Positions 15,671-22,844 of a stretch of DNA of 64,000 bases are shown here, piece after piece. The notes below the pieces were generated by a model. That model was not told the DNA's origin, searched no databases, and saw only the letters and a program-made list of their open reading frames with translations. The translations under genes and the position numbers were made by a program. Numbering within the stretch: the stretch's first letter is position 1; each line of letters begins with the position of its first letter. This stretch comes from Anoxybacteroides voinovskiense. GTDB lineage: Bacteria > Bacillota > Bacilli > Bacillales > Anoxybacillaceae. The stretch lies in NCBI RefSeq assembly GCF_014196205.1, contig NZ_JACIDE010000017.1:1-64000 (forward strand). The letters run 5' to 3'.

Positions 15671-16384
15671 GTGGAAACGATTTTAGCGACAAGTAAATTA
15701 ACAGCGTTTCGCCAAGGAGCGCAAGCCGGGATAAGCATCGCCATCGGCTATATGCCGATCGCCCTTACCTTCGGATTATTGGCGAAGGCGACAGGGTTGA
15801 CGTTTTTAGAAACGGTCATGATGAGCATGATCGTCTTTGCCGGCGCTTCGCAATATATTGCGCTTAACTTGTTGTCGCTTGGCACAGGAACGTTTGAAAT
15901 TGTGTTGACGACGTTCGTTTTAAATATTCGCCATTTTTTAATGTCCGCATCGTTAAACGAAAAGGCGGAGAGCGATGAACTGTGGAAAAAAGCGTTATAC
16001 GCCTTCGGCATTACGGATGAAACGTTTTCGGTCGCAGCGACAAAAGAAGGGAACGTTAACGCTGCCTATATGTTCGGGCTTATTGCTTTGTCTTATGGCA
16101 GCTGGGTAGTGAATTCCGGAATTGGTCATCTCATAGGGGCAAGCTTGCCGCAAAGTTTGCAAACAAGCATGTCGGTTGCGCTATATGCGATGTTTATTGG
16201 GCTACTTGTTCCATCGCTTAAAAAACAACGAAAAACGATCTGGTTGGCGGGATTGGCAGCCATAATTAATTCGGTGTTATTGTTCTTTCATATGCCGAAA
16301 GGATGGGCGATTGTTGTCGCGACATTAGTGTCCGCGGTGCTTGTGCAATACGTCGTGAACGAAAGGGAGAGAGAAGATGCATAG
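15671..16384 (+). CDS. azlC: AzlC-family branched-chain amino acid exporter subunit
   Basis: A 237-residue membrane protein of the AzlC family, the large subunit of two-component exporters such as AzlCD and E. coli YgaZH, which export branched-chain amino acids and analogues. Hydrophobic stretches suggest seven to eight helices, with the conserved AIGYMPIALTFGLLAKATGL near residues 20-40. GTG at 15671 is chosen because GGGAGGGAAAG lies just before it; the alternative ATG at 15656 overlaps that site. Its end overlaps azlD by eight bases, typical of this pair. Substrate is inferred from the family only. Confidence 0.88.
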   Translation: METILATSKLTAFRQGAQAGISIAIGYMPIALTFGLLAKATGLTFLETVMMSMIVFAGASQYIALNLLSLGTGTFEIVLTTFVLNIRHFLMSASLNEKAESDELWKKALYAFGITDETFSVAATKEGNVNAAYMFGLIALSYGSWVVNSGIGHLIGASLPQSLQTSMSVALYAMFIGLLVPSLKKQRKTIWLAGLAAIINSVLLFFHMPKGWAIVVATLVSAVLVQYVVNEREREDA

Positions 16385-16679
16385 TGGTATTGTACTATTA
16401 ATTTTGGCAATGGGGCTTGTGACGTATATTCCGCGCATGCTTCCGCTCGTTGTCTTCCATCGCGTCCAATTGCCACCGTTTTGGCAAGGGGTATTAAAAA
16501 ACGTTCCGTACGCGACATTGGGGGCACTTATCGTTCCTGGTATTTTTTTTATTCAAGAAGACAAATGGTTCGGCGTGCTCGGCTTTATTAGTGCTTTTCT
16601 CGCAGCTTGGCTTGGGGCGAACGTTATTGTGGTTGTCATGGCTTCGGTCGCTGTTTTAAGTCTATATGCACTTATGTAG
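16377..16679 (+). CDS. azlD: AzlD-family branched-chain amino acid exporter subunit
   Basis: A 100-residue, four-helix membrane protein, the small partner of AzlC. The YIPRMLPLV segment near residues 17-25 and the VPYATLGALIVPGI segment near 43-56 are family features. It overlaps azlC by eight bases, so the two are translationally coupled. A bidirectional terminator follows. Confidence 0.9.
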   Translation: MHSGIVLLILAMGLVTYIPRMLPLVVFHRVQLPPFWQGVLKNVPYATLGALIVPGIFFIQEDKWFGVLGFISAFLAAWLGANVIVVVMASVAVLSLYALM

Positions 16680-16710
16680 AAAAACCACCGCGTGCCGGTG
16701 GTTTATTGTA
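16680..16710. terminator. bidirectional terminator between azlD and the Sco gene
   Basis: AAACCACCG and CGGTGGTTT form a 9-bp stem around CGTGC, with an A run on the left and TT-rich sequence on the right, serving convergent transcripts. Confidence 0.85.
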
Positions 16711-17293
16711 TTTCATCCATGATGGCGTTATATACTTCCTCTGTATCAAAGCCTTTTTTTCCCATGCCAAATTGCGCAATGACCCGGTTGTTTTTATTCA
16801 GCAAATATGTATTCGTTGTATGGATAAGCATGCCATTTCCAGGGTCACGGTATTGAAAAGAAAATGCGTCCGCTACTTTTTTCGTATCTTGTTCGCTGCC
16901 ACGCAACAACACCCAACCTTTGTCGTTTTGCTTAATGCCAAACGTTTTTGCATAGGCTTGGAGTTTTTCGCGTGTATCGCGTTTTGGATCGATCGTAATG
17001 GTAATGAACTCGACTTTGTTGCCGAAAACGTGCTGTTTTTCAAGTTTTTGGCGAAGTTTTGTCATTTTGAACGTTGTGTTTGGACAAATATCAGGACAAT
17101 TTGTATAAACAAACTCTAGAAGCCGTACTTTCGGTTTCATCTCACCGAAGCGATATTCCTCCCCCCAAGCAGTTTCCATTGTAATATTACGCGGGAGCTC
17201 CATTTGCCATTGGCGATATACCGAAAAATAAAAAATGCCGGCTCCTACACAAAGAACAAATAAGCTGCCTAATGTCCAGTATAGTTTTTTCAA
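16703..17293 (-). CDS. ypmQ: SCO1/SenC-family copper chaperone
   Basis: A 196-residue membrane-anchored thioredoxin-fold protein. Residues about 5-24 form one N-terminal membrane helix. The copper-binding CxxxC motif is in TNCPDICPN near residue 67 and the third ligand His in MLIHTTNTYLL near 158. Sco proteins deliver copper to the CuA site of cytochrome c oxidase or act as thiol reductases. The chosen start is TTG at 17293, preceded by AAAGGGGGTGATTGG; the upstream in-frame ATG at 17359 has no ribosome site. Size is close to Bacillus subtilis YpmQ. It faces azlD and is transcribed away from yhfN. Confidence 0.9.
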   Translation of the reverse strand: MKKLYWTLGSLFVLCVGAGIFYFSVYRQWQMELPRNITMETAWGEEYRFGEMKPKVRLLEFVYTNCPDICPNTTFKMTKLRQKLEKQHVFGNKVEFITITIDPKRDTREKLQAYAKTFGIKQNDKGWVLLRGSEQDTKKVADAFSFQYRDPGNGMLIHTTNTYLLNKNNRVIAQFGMGKKGFDTEEVYNAIMDEIQ

Positions 17294-17425
17294 ACCAATC
17301 ACCCCCTTTTCTTTATCATACATGAAAATAAACGAAAACACGAACGATACTTTTGACATTTGTCTGACGTTCTAATTCTGCGAAAATCGTTTAAACTATA
17401 GTAAAGGTTGTCCGGAGGTGACGAT

Positions 17426-18685
17426 GTGAAAAAGAAAATTGGCTGGGCGTTAGGGGGATATATCGTATATTGCATAGCAATCATTTGTTATTTTTTCTTA
17501 TTTGCTCATCCATCGATTCCTAGCGAATGGAAAGGAACAGCCGCAGATCCAGCAACATTTTTAACGCCGAATGAGCAATTATTAAGCGAACAATATTCCC
17601 GATGGAAAAATTTATTGTTTTTTTTGTCCATTCCGTATGATTGGCTCATTTACTTATTTATATTATGGCTAGGAATCGGGAAAACACTCCAACGGTGGGT
17701 CGAACGAGCAGCCGAACGGTTTTTGCTACAAGCAGCTATTTACGCCTTTTGGCTTTCATTGCTTGTGACGATGTGGACGCTGCCGGTTGCTTGGATAAGT
17801 TACCGTATTTCGCGGGCATACGGTGTCAGCACACAATCGCTCAGTAGTTGGCTGCACGATCAAACGATTGATTTTCTTATCCAGACAGTCGTTTTCTTTT
17901 TAATCGCTCTCGTATTATATTCGTTCATTCGTCGTTTTGAGAAGCGATGGTGGCTGTATGCATGGCTTGTGTCGGTGCCGCTGACAATTTTTTTTATGTT
18001 CATTCAGCCGGTGGTCATTGACCCGCTTTACAACGACTTTTATCCATTAAAAGATAAAGCGTTAGAAGGAAAAATTTTAGCATTGGCAGAAAAAGCACAT
18101 ATCCCAGCAGACCATGTATTTGAAGTGAATATGTCCGAAAAAACGAATGCGTTAAACGCCTATGTCACAGGCATTGGTTCACATGCTCGCATCGTATTGT
18201 GGGATACGACGTTAACGCGATTGCAAGAGCGAGAAATTTTATTTATTATGGCGCATGAAATGGGCCACTACGTAATGAAGCATATTTATTGGGGAGTGGC
18301 AGGAACAATTTTACTCCTGTTTGTTGGGTTGTTTATTGCTAATCGTGTTGTCAAATGGGCTATCCGTATATGGGGAAACTCGTTTCATTTACAAAAAATA
18401 CATGAATTCGCCTCTTTCCCGTTATTTTTGCTCGTTTTTTCGCTACTTAGCTTTGTGGCGAGTCCTACCGTTAACTTCGTCGCACGGCAAGAAGAGCATG
18501 CGGCAGACGAATATGCTATTCAGCTGACACACGATCCAGCGGCAGCGATTTCCGCTTTTCAAAAATTAACAGAAGCAGGGTTAAGCGAAGTAAATCCTCC
18601 TACGCTTGTCAAACTATTTCGCTACACCCATCCAACGATTTTCGAGCGCATCGTATTTTTAGAGCAAATAAAGCAGAAGAAATAA
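17426..18685 (+). CDS. yhfN: Ste24-type M48 zinc metalloprotease YhfN
   Basis: A 419-residue integral membrane protease of the CAAX prenyl protease 1 type. The zinc motif HEMGH lies at residues 277-281 and the third ligand in EEHAADEYA near 357. At least six membrane helices lie on both sides of the active site. It probably degrades or processes membrane proteins in the cytoplasmic membrane; bacteria lack prenylated substrates, so the true substrate is unknown. GTG at 17426 is preferred since CCGGAGGTGA lies just before it. Length matches Bacillus subtilis YhfN and the position downstream of lcfB is kept. Confidence 0.92.
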   Translation: MKKKIGWALGGYIVYCIAIICYFFLFAHPSIPSEWKGTAADPATFLTPNEQLLSEQYSRWKNLLFFLSIPYDWLIYLFILWLGIGKTLQRWVERAAERFLLQAAIYAFWLSLLVTMWTLPVAWISYRISRAYGVSTQSLSSWLHDQTIDFLIQTVVFFLIALVLYSFIRRFEKRWWLYAWLVSVPLTIFFMFIQPVVIDPLYNDFYPLKDKALEGKILALAEKAHIPADHVFEVNMSEKTNALNAYVTGIGSHARIVLWDTTLTRLQEREILFIMAHEMGHYVMKHIYWGVAGTILLLFVGLFIANRVVKWAIRIWGNSFHLQKIHEFASFPLFLLVFSLLSFVASPTVNFVARQEEHAADEYAIQLTHDPAAAISAFQKLTEAGLSEVNPPTLVKLFRYTHPTIFERIVFLEQIKQKK

Positions 18686-18720
18686 AACAGAAAGGGCCTG
18701 CCTTTCTGTTTTATTTTTTT
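18681..18720 (+). terminator. terminator after yhfN
   Basis: AATAAAACAGAAAGG and CCTTTCTGTTTTATT form a perfect 15-bp stem around GCCTG, followed by a T run. Confidence 0.93.
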
Positions 18721-18897
18721 GAATTTTTTCGAAAAAACTGTTTTCTTTTTTGTGAGTCTGTTATACAATAACAACAGGATAAACGATATTTGTATTATAA
18801 CAAGTTGTCGAGATAGTAGCGGTTACGAGAGACATGAGGGGGCAGCGAGCATGCGGCTATCTTCCGACGAAAAATGATCAAACGGAGGGGAAAAGAA

Positions 18898-20181
18898 ATG
18901 ACAAGGGAAGAACGAATCAAAAAACTTGAGGAAAGTTGGCAAATGGAGGAGCGATGGAGAGGAGTTGTCCGTCCGTATTCAGCGGAAGACGTCATTAAAT
19001 TACGTGGTTCGATTGATATCGAGTATACGCTCGCTCGCCGCGGGGCAGAAAAACTTTGGCACTTATTAAATACCGAAGATTATGTACACGCGCTTGGCGC
19101 GTTAACTGGCAACCAAGCAGTGCAACAAGCAAAAGCAGGGTTAAAAGCCATTTATTTAAGCGGTTGGCAAGTGGCTGCAGATGCAAACCTAGCAGGACAT
19201 ATGTATCCAGACCAAAGCTTATACCCAGCGAACAGTGTACCGCATGTCGTCAAACGAATTAACCAAGCGCTTCAACGGGCTGACCAAATTCAATATTTAG
19301 AAGGAAGCGGTGACTTAGATTATTTCTTGCCGATTGTTGCCGATGCGGAAGCAGGGTTTGGCGGGCAATTGAACGTGTTTGAATTAATGAAAGCAATGAT
19401 TGAGGCAGGAGCAGCCGGTGTTCATTTTGAAGACCAGCTTTCTTCCGAGAAAAAATGCGGCCATTTAGGCGGAAAAGTGTTACTTCCAACGCAAACAGCG
19501 GTTCGCAACTTAATTGCGGCGCGACTTGCAGCGGACGTCATGGGCGTTCCGACGGTCTTAATCGCTCGCACAGACGCTAATGCTGCCGACTTAATCACAA
19601 GCGACATCGATCCGCGCGATCAAGAGTTTATTACAGGAGAACGCACACCAGAAGGGTTCTTCCGCACGAGAGCGGGTCTTGACCAAGCGATCGCTCGGGG
19701 CTTAGCATATGCACCATATGCCGATTTAATTTGGTGTGAAACGAGCGAGCCGAACTTAGAAGAAGCGCGTCGTTTTGCCGAAGCGATTCATGAAAAATTC
19801 CCAGGCAAACTATTGGCATACAACTGCTCGCCATCGTTTAACTGGAAGAAAAAGTTGGACGATGAAACGATCGCGAACTTCCAAAAAGAACTCGGAAAAA
19901 TGGGCTACAAATTCCAATTCGTTACATTGGCAGGATTCCATGCGCTCAACTACAGCATGTTCGAATTGGCGCGCGGTTACAAAGATCGAGGCATGGCTGC
20001 TTACTCAGAGTTGCAGCAAGCTGAATTTGCCGCAGAAAAATACGGCTATACGGCGACAAGACATCAACGCGAAGTTGGCACGGGATATTTCGATGAAGTA
20101 TCGCAAGTTATTTCTGGTGGTCAATCTTCCACCGTCGCCTTAAAAGGCTCTACAGAAGAAGAACAATTTACGACGGCTTAA
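18898..20181 (+). CDS. aceA: isocitrate lyase
   Basis: A 427-residue enzyme that splits isocitrate into succinate and glyoxylate in the glyoxylate shunt, allowing growth on acetate or fatty acids. The active-site loop KKCGH is present with Cys187, and the metal-binding region [10 protein letters not shown] is seen near 146-155. Length is normal for the short bacterial class. ATG at 18898 follows AACGGAGGGGAAAAG; an upstream in-frame start at 18874 has no ribosome site. Bacillus subtilis lacks this gene, so it is an insertion relative to that order. Malate synthase, its usual partner, is not in the window. Confidence 0.96.
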   Translation: MTREERIKKLEESWQMEERWRGVVRPYSAEDVIKLRGSIDIEYTLARRGAEKLWHLLNTEDYVHALGALTGNQAVQQAKAGLKAIYLSGWQVAADANLAGHMYPDQSLYPANSVPHVVKRINQALQRADQIQYLEGSGDLDYFLPIVADAEAGFGGQLNVFELMKAMIEAGAAGVHFEDQLSSEKKCGHLGGKVLLPTQTAVRNLIAARLAADVMGVPTVLIARTDANAADLITSDIDPRDQEFITGERTPEGFFRTRAGLDQAIARGLAYAPYADLIWCETSEPNLEEARRFAEAIHEKFPGKLLAYNCSPSFNWKKKLDDETIANFQKELGKMGYKFQFVTLAGFHALNYSMFELARGYKDRGMAAYSELQQAEFAAEKYGYTATRHQREVGTGYFDEVSQVISGGQSSTVALKGSTEEEQFTTA

Positions 20182-20265
20182 TAAAGAGAACGTTGCTTGA
20201 TATAAATATAGACTGGATTTGTGTAATAAATGGGGGATTTTATATAGAACGGGACAGAGAGAAAA

Positions 20266-20296
20266 ACAAAAGACTCGCCAACGGCGGGTCTTTTGT
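20266..20296 (+). terminator. terminator after aceA
   Basis: ACAAAAGACTCGCC pairs with GGCGGGTCTTTTGT over 14 bp (one G-U) around AAC, with T-rich flank. Confidence 0.9.
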
Positions 20297-20305
20297 TATA
20301 AGGTA

Positions 20306-20515
20306 AGAAAGTATAAAATTTTACGATTAGGTGGGGCGCTGTCTAGCTCCAAGCGCCATCGGCTCGAGTCGCTCCGCCTCTTCTTTCGGCGGCGACACAC
20401 TGAGTTCGCTTCTTTGAAATATCCCGCGCAAGCCCAAGCTTTGCTTGGGCTGAGCCTCCTCGGTGGGGCTTGTGCGATCTTCGCCGATAGGCGGGCGCTT
20501 TGCGCTTTTCTTATG
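20306..20515. repeat. GC-rich palindromic intergenic repeat (Bacillaceae REP/MITE-like)
   Basis: This stretch fills most of the 383-base gap between aceA and the next gene. Outer arms pair AAGCGCC plus ATCGGC (20351-20363) with GCCGAT and GGCGCTT (20483-20500) across a 5-base bulge. Internal hairpins include GCCCAAGC/GCTTGGGC (20432-20450) and CCGCC/GGCGG (20374-20392). GC content is well above the flanks. The edges, with a GTCTAGCTCCA-type left part and a GCGCTTTGCGCTTTTCTTA-type right part, resemble a repeat I recall from many thermophilic Bacillaceae intergenic regions. That family link is from memory and only one copy is in this window. Confidence 0.6.
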
Positions 20516-20564
20516 AGTAATTTTCTTGAAATATTCCATAATAAAGACAGGGAGGTGTAGAGAG

Positions 20565-20762
20565 ATGGAAAACGGTCAAGAATTGCCGGTAGATACGGTG
20601 CTAAATCCAGAGCTGCGACTCAGCACAGATTTTCATTTCCGGCAAGCGTTTTTCGACGAAGCAGCATATGCAGGTGGTTCGGTAGCAGAGCATACCGCAA
20701 TCGAGCAAGCGAATGAATATTTAGCCGAAAAAGAAATAAAGCAAACGTTTTTTAGCGGATGA
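20565..20762 (+). CDS. small hypothetical protein upstream of comK
   Basis: A 65-residue acidic soluble protein, starting MENGQELPVDTVLNPELRL, with no membrane helix and no cysteine. GGGAGGTGTAGAGAG lies just before the ATG, and a terminator follows, so it looks like a real single-gene unit. I do not recognise the family. Bacillus subtilis also has a small gene (yhzC) just upstream of comK; positional equivalence is possible but I see no certain sequence likeness. The longer frame to 20526 has no ribosome site. Confidence 0.75.
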   Translation: MENGQELPVDTVLNPELRLSTDFHFRQAFFDEAAYAGGSVAEHTAIEQANEYLAEKEIKQTFFSG

Positions 20763-20790
20763 GCGATAAAAAAATCGCTCTTTGTTTTTT
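20761..20790 (+). terminator. terminator after the small gene
   Basis: GAGCGAT and ATCGCTC pair around an A6 loop, followed by TTTGTTTTTT. Confidence 0.85.
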
Positions 20791-20860
20791 GAAAATATAG
20801 AAAAATATAACTATTAATGATATGATGAAAGCGTAAACTTTTTGAAGGAGTGGATGAGTG

Positions 20861-21451
20861 ATGAAACTGAATGAACGAGTAGTGGTAGATAGTTTTATCA
20901 TGACCCGCTATACAATGGCGATTTTACCACATCTTAGTCTAGGGAAATGTTATTCCAAAGTCATTGAAGAAGATGGTGAGTACATCGTTAAAAAGAGACC
21001 ACTCGACATTATTGAACGAAGCTGCCACTATTATGGGGCGAGTTTAAAAGGGAGGAAGCAAGGAACAAAAGCAATTCTTGGCATTACGCATAAAGCGCCA
21101 ATCGCTGTGGAACCGAAAAATGAAATTTACGTATTTCCAACCGCCTCACCAAACGACGCCCATTGCGTTTGGATTTCGCATATGCATGTCATAAAATACG
21201 AGCCTTCTCACCGCGAGAAAACGATTGTTTATTTAAAAAACAACAAAAAGATTTGCCTCGATGTTTCCTACCACTCATTTGTCAACCAGCTATACCGAAC
21301 TGCCCAATTGCGAACGACATTGTCTGAACGAATGGAAGCGCGCGAACGAAAAATGCAATATTTATTTCGCATGGACAAGCCCGAAGACTTAGAAAAATTC
21401 AAAAAGGCCAAAAAGCAAAACGATGAAGAGTCGCAAGACGAGGCATACTAA
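20861..21451 (+). CDS. comK: competence transcription factor ComK
   Basis: A 196-residue ComK, the master activator of DNA uptake genes. Recognisable conserved segments are DIIERSCHYYGASLKGRKQGT, ITHKAPIAVEP, NDAHCVWISHMHV and SFVNQLYRTAQLRTT. Its length is close to the 192 residues of Bacillus subtilis. The C-terminal tail is lysine- and acid-rich and differs from that of Bacillus subtilis, where the tail is needed for control by MecA/ClpCP; whether that control is kept cannot be told. ATG at 20861 follows GAAGGAG. I found no convincing AAAA-N5-TTTT ComK box pair just upstream, so autoactivation is not shown. AddAB, needed for transformation, is nearby. Confidence 0.95.
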   Translation: MKLNERVVVDSFIMTRYTMAILPHLSLGKCYSKVIEEDGEYIVKKRPLDIIERSCHYYGASLKGRKQGTKAILGITHKAPIAVEPKNEIYVFPTASPNDAHCVWISHMHVIKYEPSHREKTIVYLKNNKKICLDVSYHSFVNQLYRTAQLRTTLSERMEARERKMQYLFRMDKPEDLEKFKKAKKQNDEESQDEAY

Positions 21452-21543
21452 ATTTTTTATGAGGGGGTAACTTTCTATTTATATTCCCTTTACAACCGTG
21501 TAAAATAAAAACAGATAGCAACAATGTTGAATGGGGAGTATGC

Positions 21544-22161
21544 ATGGACGTTGAAACATTAAAACACTGGTTTACACTACAGCACGTACTACAATTGCTT
21601 GAACATTATCGCTCTTTTGGGATGTTGCCGGGGGTAATTGTCACGTTATTGGAGTCATTTTTTCCGGTTCTTCCGATGTTTGTACTCGTCATGGCTAACG
21701 CGGCGGCGTTTGGCTTATGGAAAGGGATTATGATTTCATGGATTGGGGCTTGCCTCGGGTCGATTCTTGTTTTTTTGCTTGCTAGAAAAGTGGGACAAAA
21801 GCGATTTTTCCGATTTTTGAATCGCCATCAAAAAGTGAGGCAGCTTGTCAGTTGGGTAGAACGCCACGGCTTCGGACCGTTATTTTTGCTATTTTGTTTT
21901 CCGTTTACTCCGTCTGCCATTATTAACGTAGTTGCAGGCTTGTCACGTGTTAGCAAGCAACAATTCATTTTGGCAGTGTTACTCGGGAAGATGGTGATGA
22001 TTTTTGTCATTAGCTTCATTGGCTATGATTTAGCAGCGTTAGCCAAACAACCGCTTCGCACAGTAGCGGTCGTTATTATCGTCTTTCTTTTATGGTACGC
22101 AGGGAAAAAAGTGGAAGCTAAATTTTCATTGACAGAAAAAATGAGCAAGGAAGACTCGTAA
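21544..22161 (+). CDS. yhjE: TVP38/TMEM64 (DedA-superfamily) membrane protein YhjE
   Basis: A 205-residue membrane protein with about five helices. The VTT-domain signature appears as ESFFPVLPMFVLVMANAAAFG near 37-57 and LFCFPFTPSAIINVVAGLSRVS near 117-138, the latter being the reentrant-loop motif with conserved proline. VTT proteins include lipid scramblases and DedA proteins that handle undecaprenyl phosphate or membrane potential; the substrate here is unknown. It lies 17 bases before the signal peptidase gene and is probably cotranscribed with it, as in Bacillus subtilis. Confidence 0.88.
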   Translation: MDVETLKHWFTLQHVLQLLEHYRSFGMLPGVIVTLLESFFPVLPMFVLVMANAAAFGLWKGIMISWIGACLGSILVFLLARKVGQKRFFRFLNRHQKVRQLVSWVERHGFGPLFLLFCFPFTPSAIINVVAGLSRVSKQQFILAVLLGKMVMIFVISFIGYDLAALAKQPLRTVAVVIIVFLLWYAGKKVEAKFSLTEKMSKEDS

Positions 22162-22178
22162 ATTAGGTGAGTAACGAT

Positions 22179-22715
22179 ATGAGTAACCGCCCAATCTATC
22201 GAAAAAAAACAATCGTCTGGGGAATCGGATTGACCGTTCTGTTGATTTTTCGTTTTTTAATATTTACTAATTACGTTGTAGAAGGCGAGTCGATGATGCC
22301 AACGCTTCAACAAGGGAATTTACTTATTATTAATAAATGGGAAAACATCCATCGGTTCGATATTATTGTTTTTCATGCTAACGCGCGAGAAGATTATGTG
22401 AAGCGTGTCATCGGACTGCCAGGGGATCGGATTGTGTATAAAAACGACGTATTATACGTTAACGGAAAACCGATGGAAGAACCATATTTAAAGCCGTATA
22501 AGCGAAAACTCATCGATGGGAAATTGACTGGTGATTTCACGTTAGAAGAAGTAACGGGAAAAAAGACAGTGCCAAAAGGGTTTGTGTTCGTATTAGGCGA
22601 TAATCGTTTAAACAGCTGGGATAGCCGGCATTTTGGGTTTGTGAAAATGAGCAAAATCGTTGGCAAAGTCAACGTACGCTACTGGCCGGTTCACGAATTT
22701 GCGACTCGATTTTAA
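22179..22715 (+). CDS. sipV: type I signal peptidase
   Basis: A 178-residue S26 signal peptidase that cleaves signal peptides outside the membrane. One N-terminal membrane helix (about 14-32) is followed by the catalytic serine Ser38 in GESMMPT and the general base Lys75 in DYVKRVIGLPGD; the GDNRLNSWDSRHFG box is near 148-161. The gene name follows its position after yhjE, where Bacillus subtilis has sipV; the paralogue cannot be assigned from sequence alone. ATG at 22179 is chosen because TTAGGTGAG precedes it; a GTG four codons earlier overlaps that site. A terminator follows. Confidence 0.92.
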   Translation: MSNRPIYRKKTIVWGIGLTVLLIFRFLIFTNYVVEGESMMPTLQQGNLLIINKWENIHRFDIIVFHANAREDYVKRVIGLPGDRIVYKNDVLYVNGKPMEEPYLKPYKRKLIDGKLTGDFTLEEVTGKKTVPKGFVFVLGDNRLNSWDSRHFGFVKMSKIVGKVNVRYWPVHEFATRF

Positions 22716-22750
22716 AAGGTATTCAGCACAGAATACCTTTTTCTTTTTTA
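22714..22750 (+). terminator. terminator after the signal peptidase gene
   Basis: AAAAGGTATTC and GAATACCTTTT pair around AGCACA, followed by TTCTTTTTT. Confidence 0.9.
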
Positions 22751-22789
22751 GTAAAATAAGGGGTTTACGACAATTCTCTTTTAAAAAAA

Positions 22790-22803
22790 CGAACATATGT
22801 GCT
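22790..22803. promoter_or_regulatory. putative LexA (SOS) box upstream of addB
   Basis: CGAACATATGTGCT agrees with the Bacillus LexA consensus CGAACRNRYGTTYC at 12 of 14 positions. It abuts a possible -10 box TAAAAT (22803-22808) and lies 41 bases before addB. If real, it would put addAB-sbcDC under DNA-damage control. Confidence 0.5.
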
Positions 22804-22844
22804 AAAATAAGAGAAAATAATGGAAACAAAAGGTGATGATAACT

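Noticed and set aside
16607-17119. 170-residue plus-strand frame opposite the Sco gene
   Set aside because: Antisense to a clear Sco protein with intact copper ligands; no independent support.
18741-18800. aceA promoter candidates (TACAAT at 18764, TATTAT at 18793)
   Set aside because: Neither -10-like box has an acceptable -35 at 16-18 bases, so no promoter is annotated.
20306-20515. tRNA or other classical RNA gene in the GC-rich repeat
   Set aside because: The stems do not have tRNA spacing, no T-loop or CCA-type features are present.
20219-20560. 113-residue frame between aceA and the small gene
   Set aside because: It runs through the aceA terminator and the GC-rich palindromic repeat; the protein is low-complexity and basic, with no ribosome site.
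20791-20860. ComK boxes for autoactivation upstream of comK
   Set aside because: The region is A-rich but I could not find two AAAA-N5-TTTT boxes with proper spacing.
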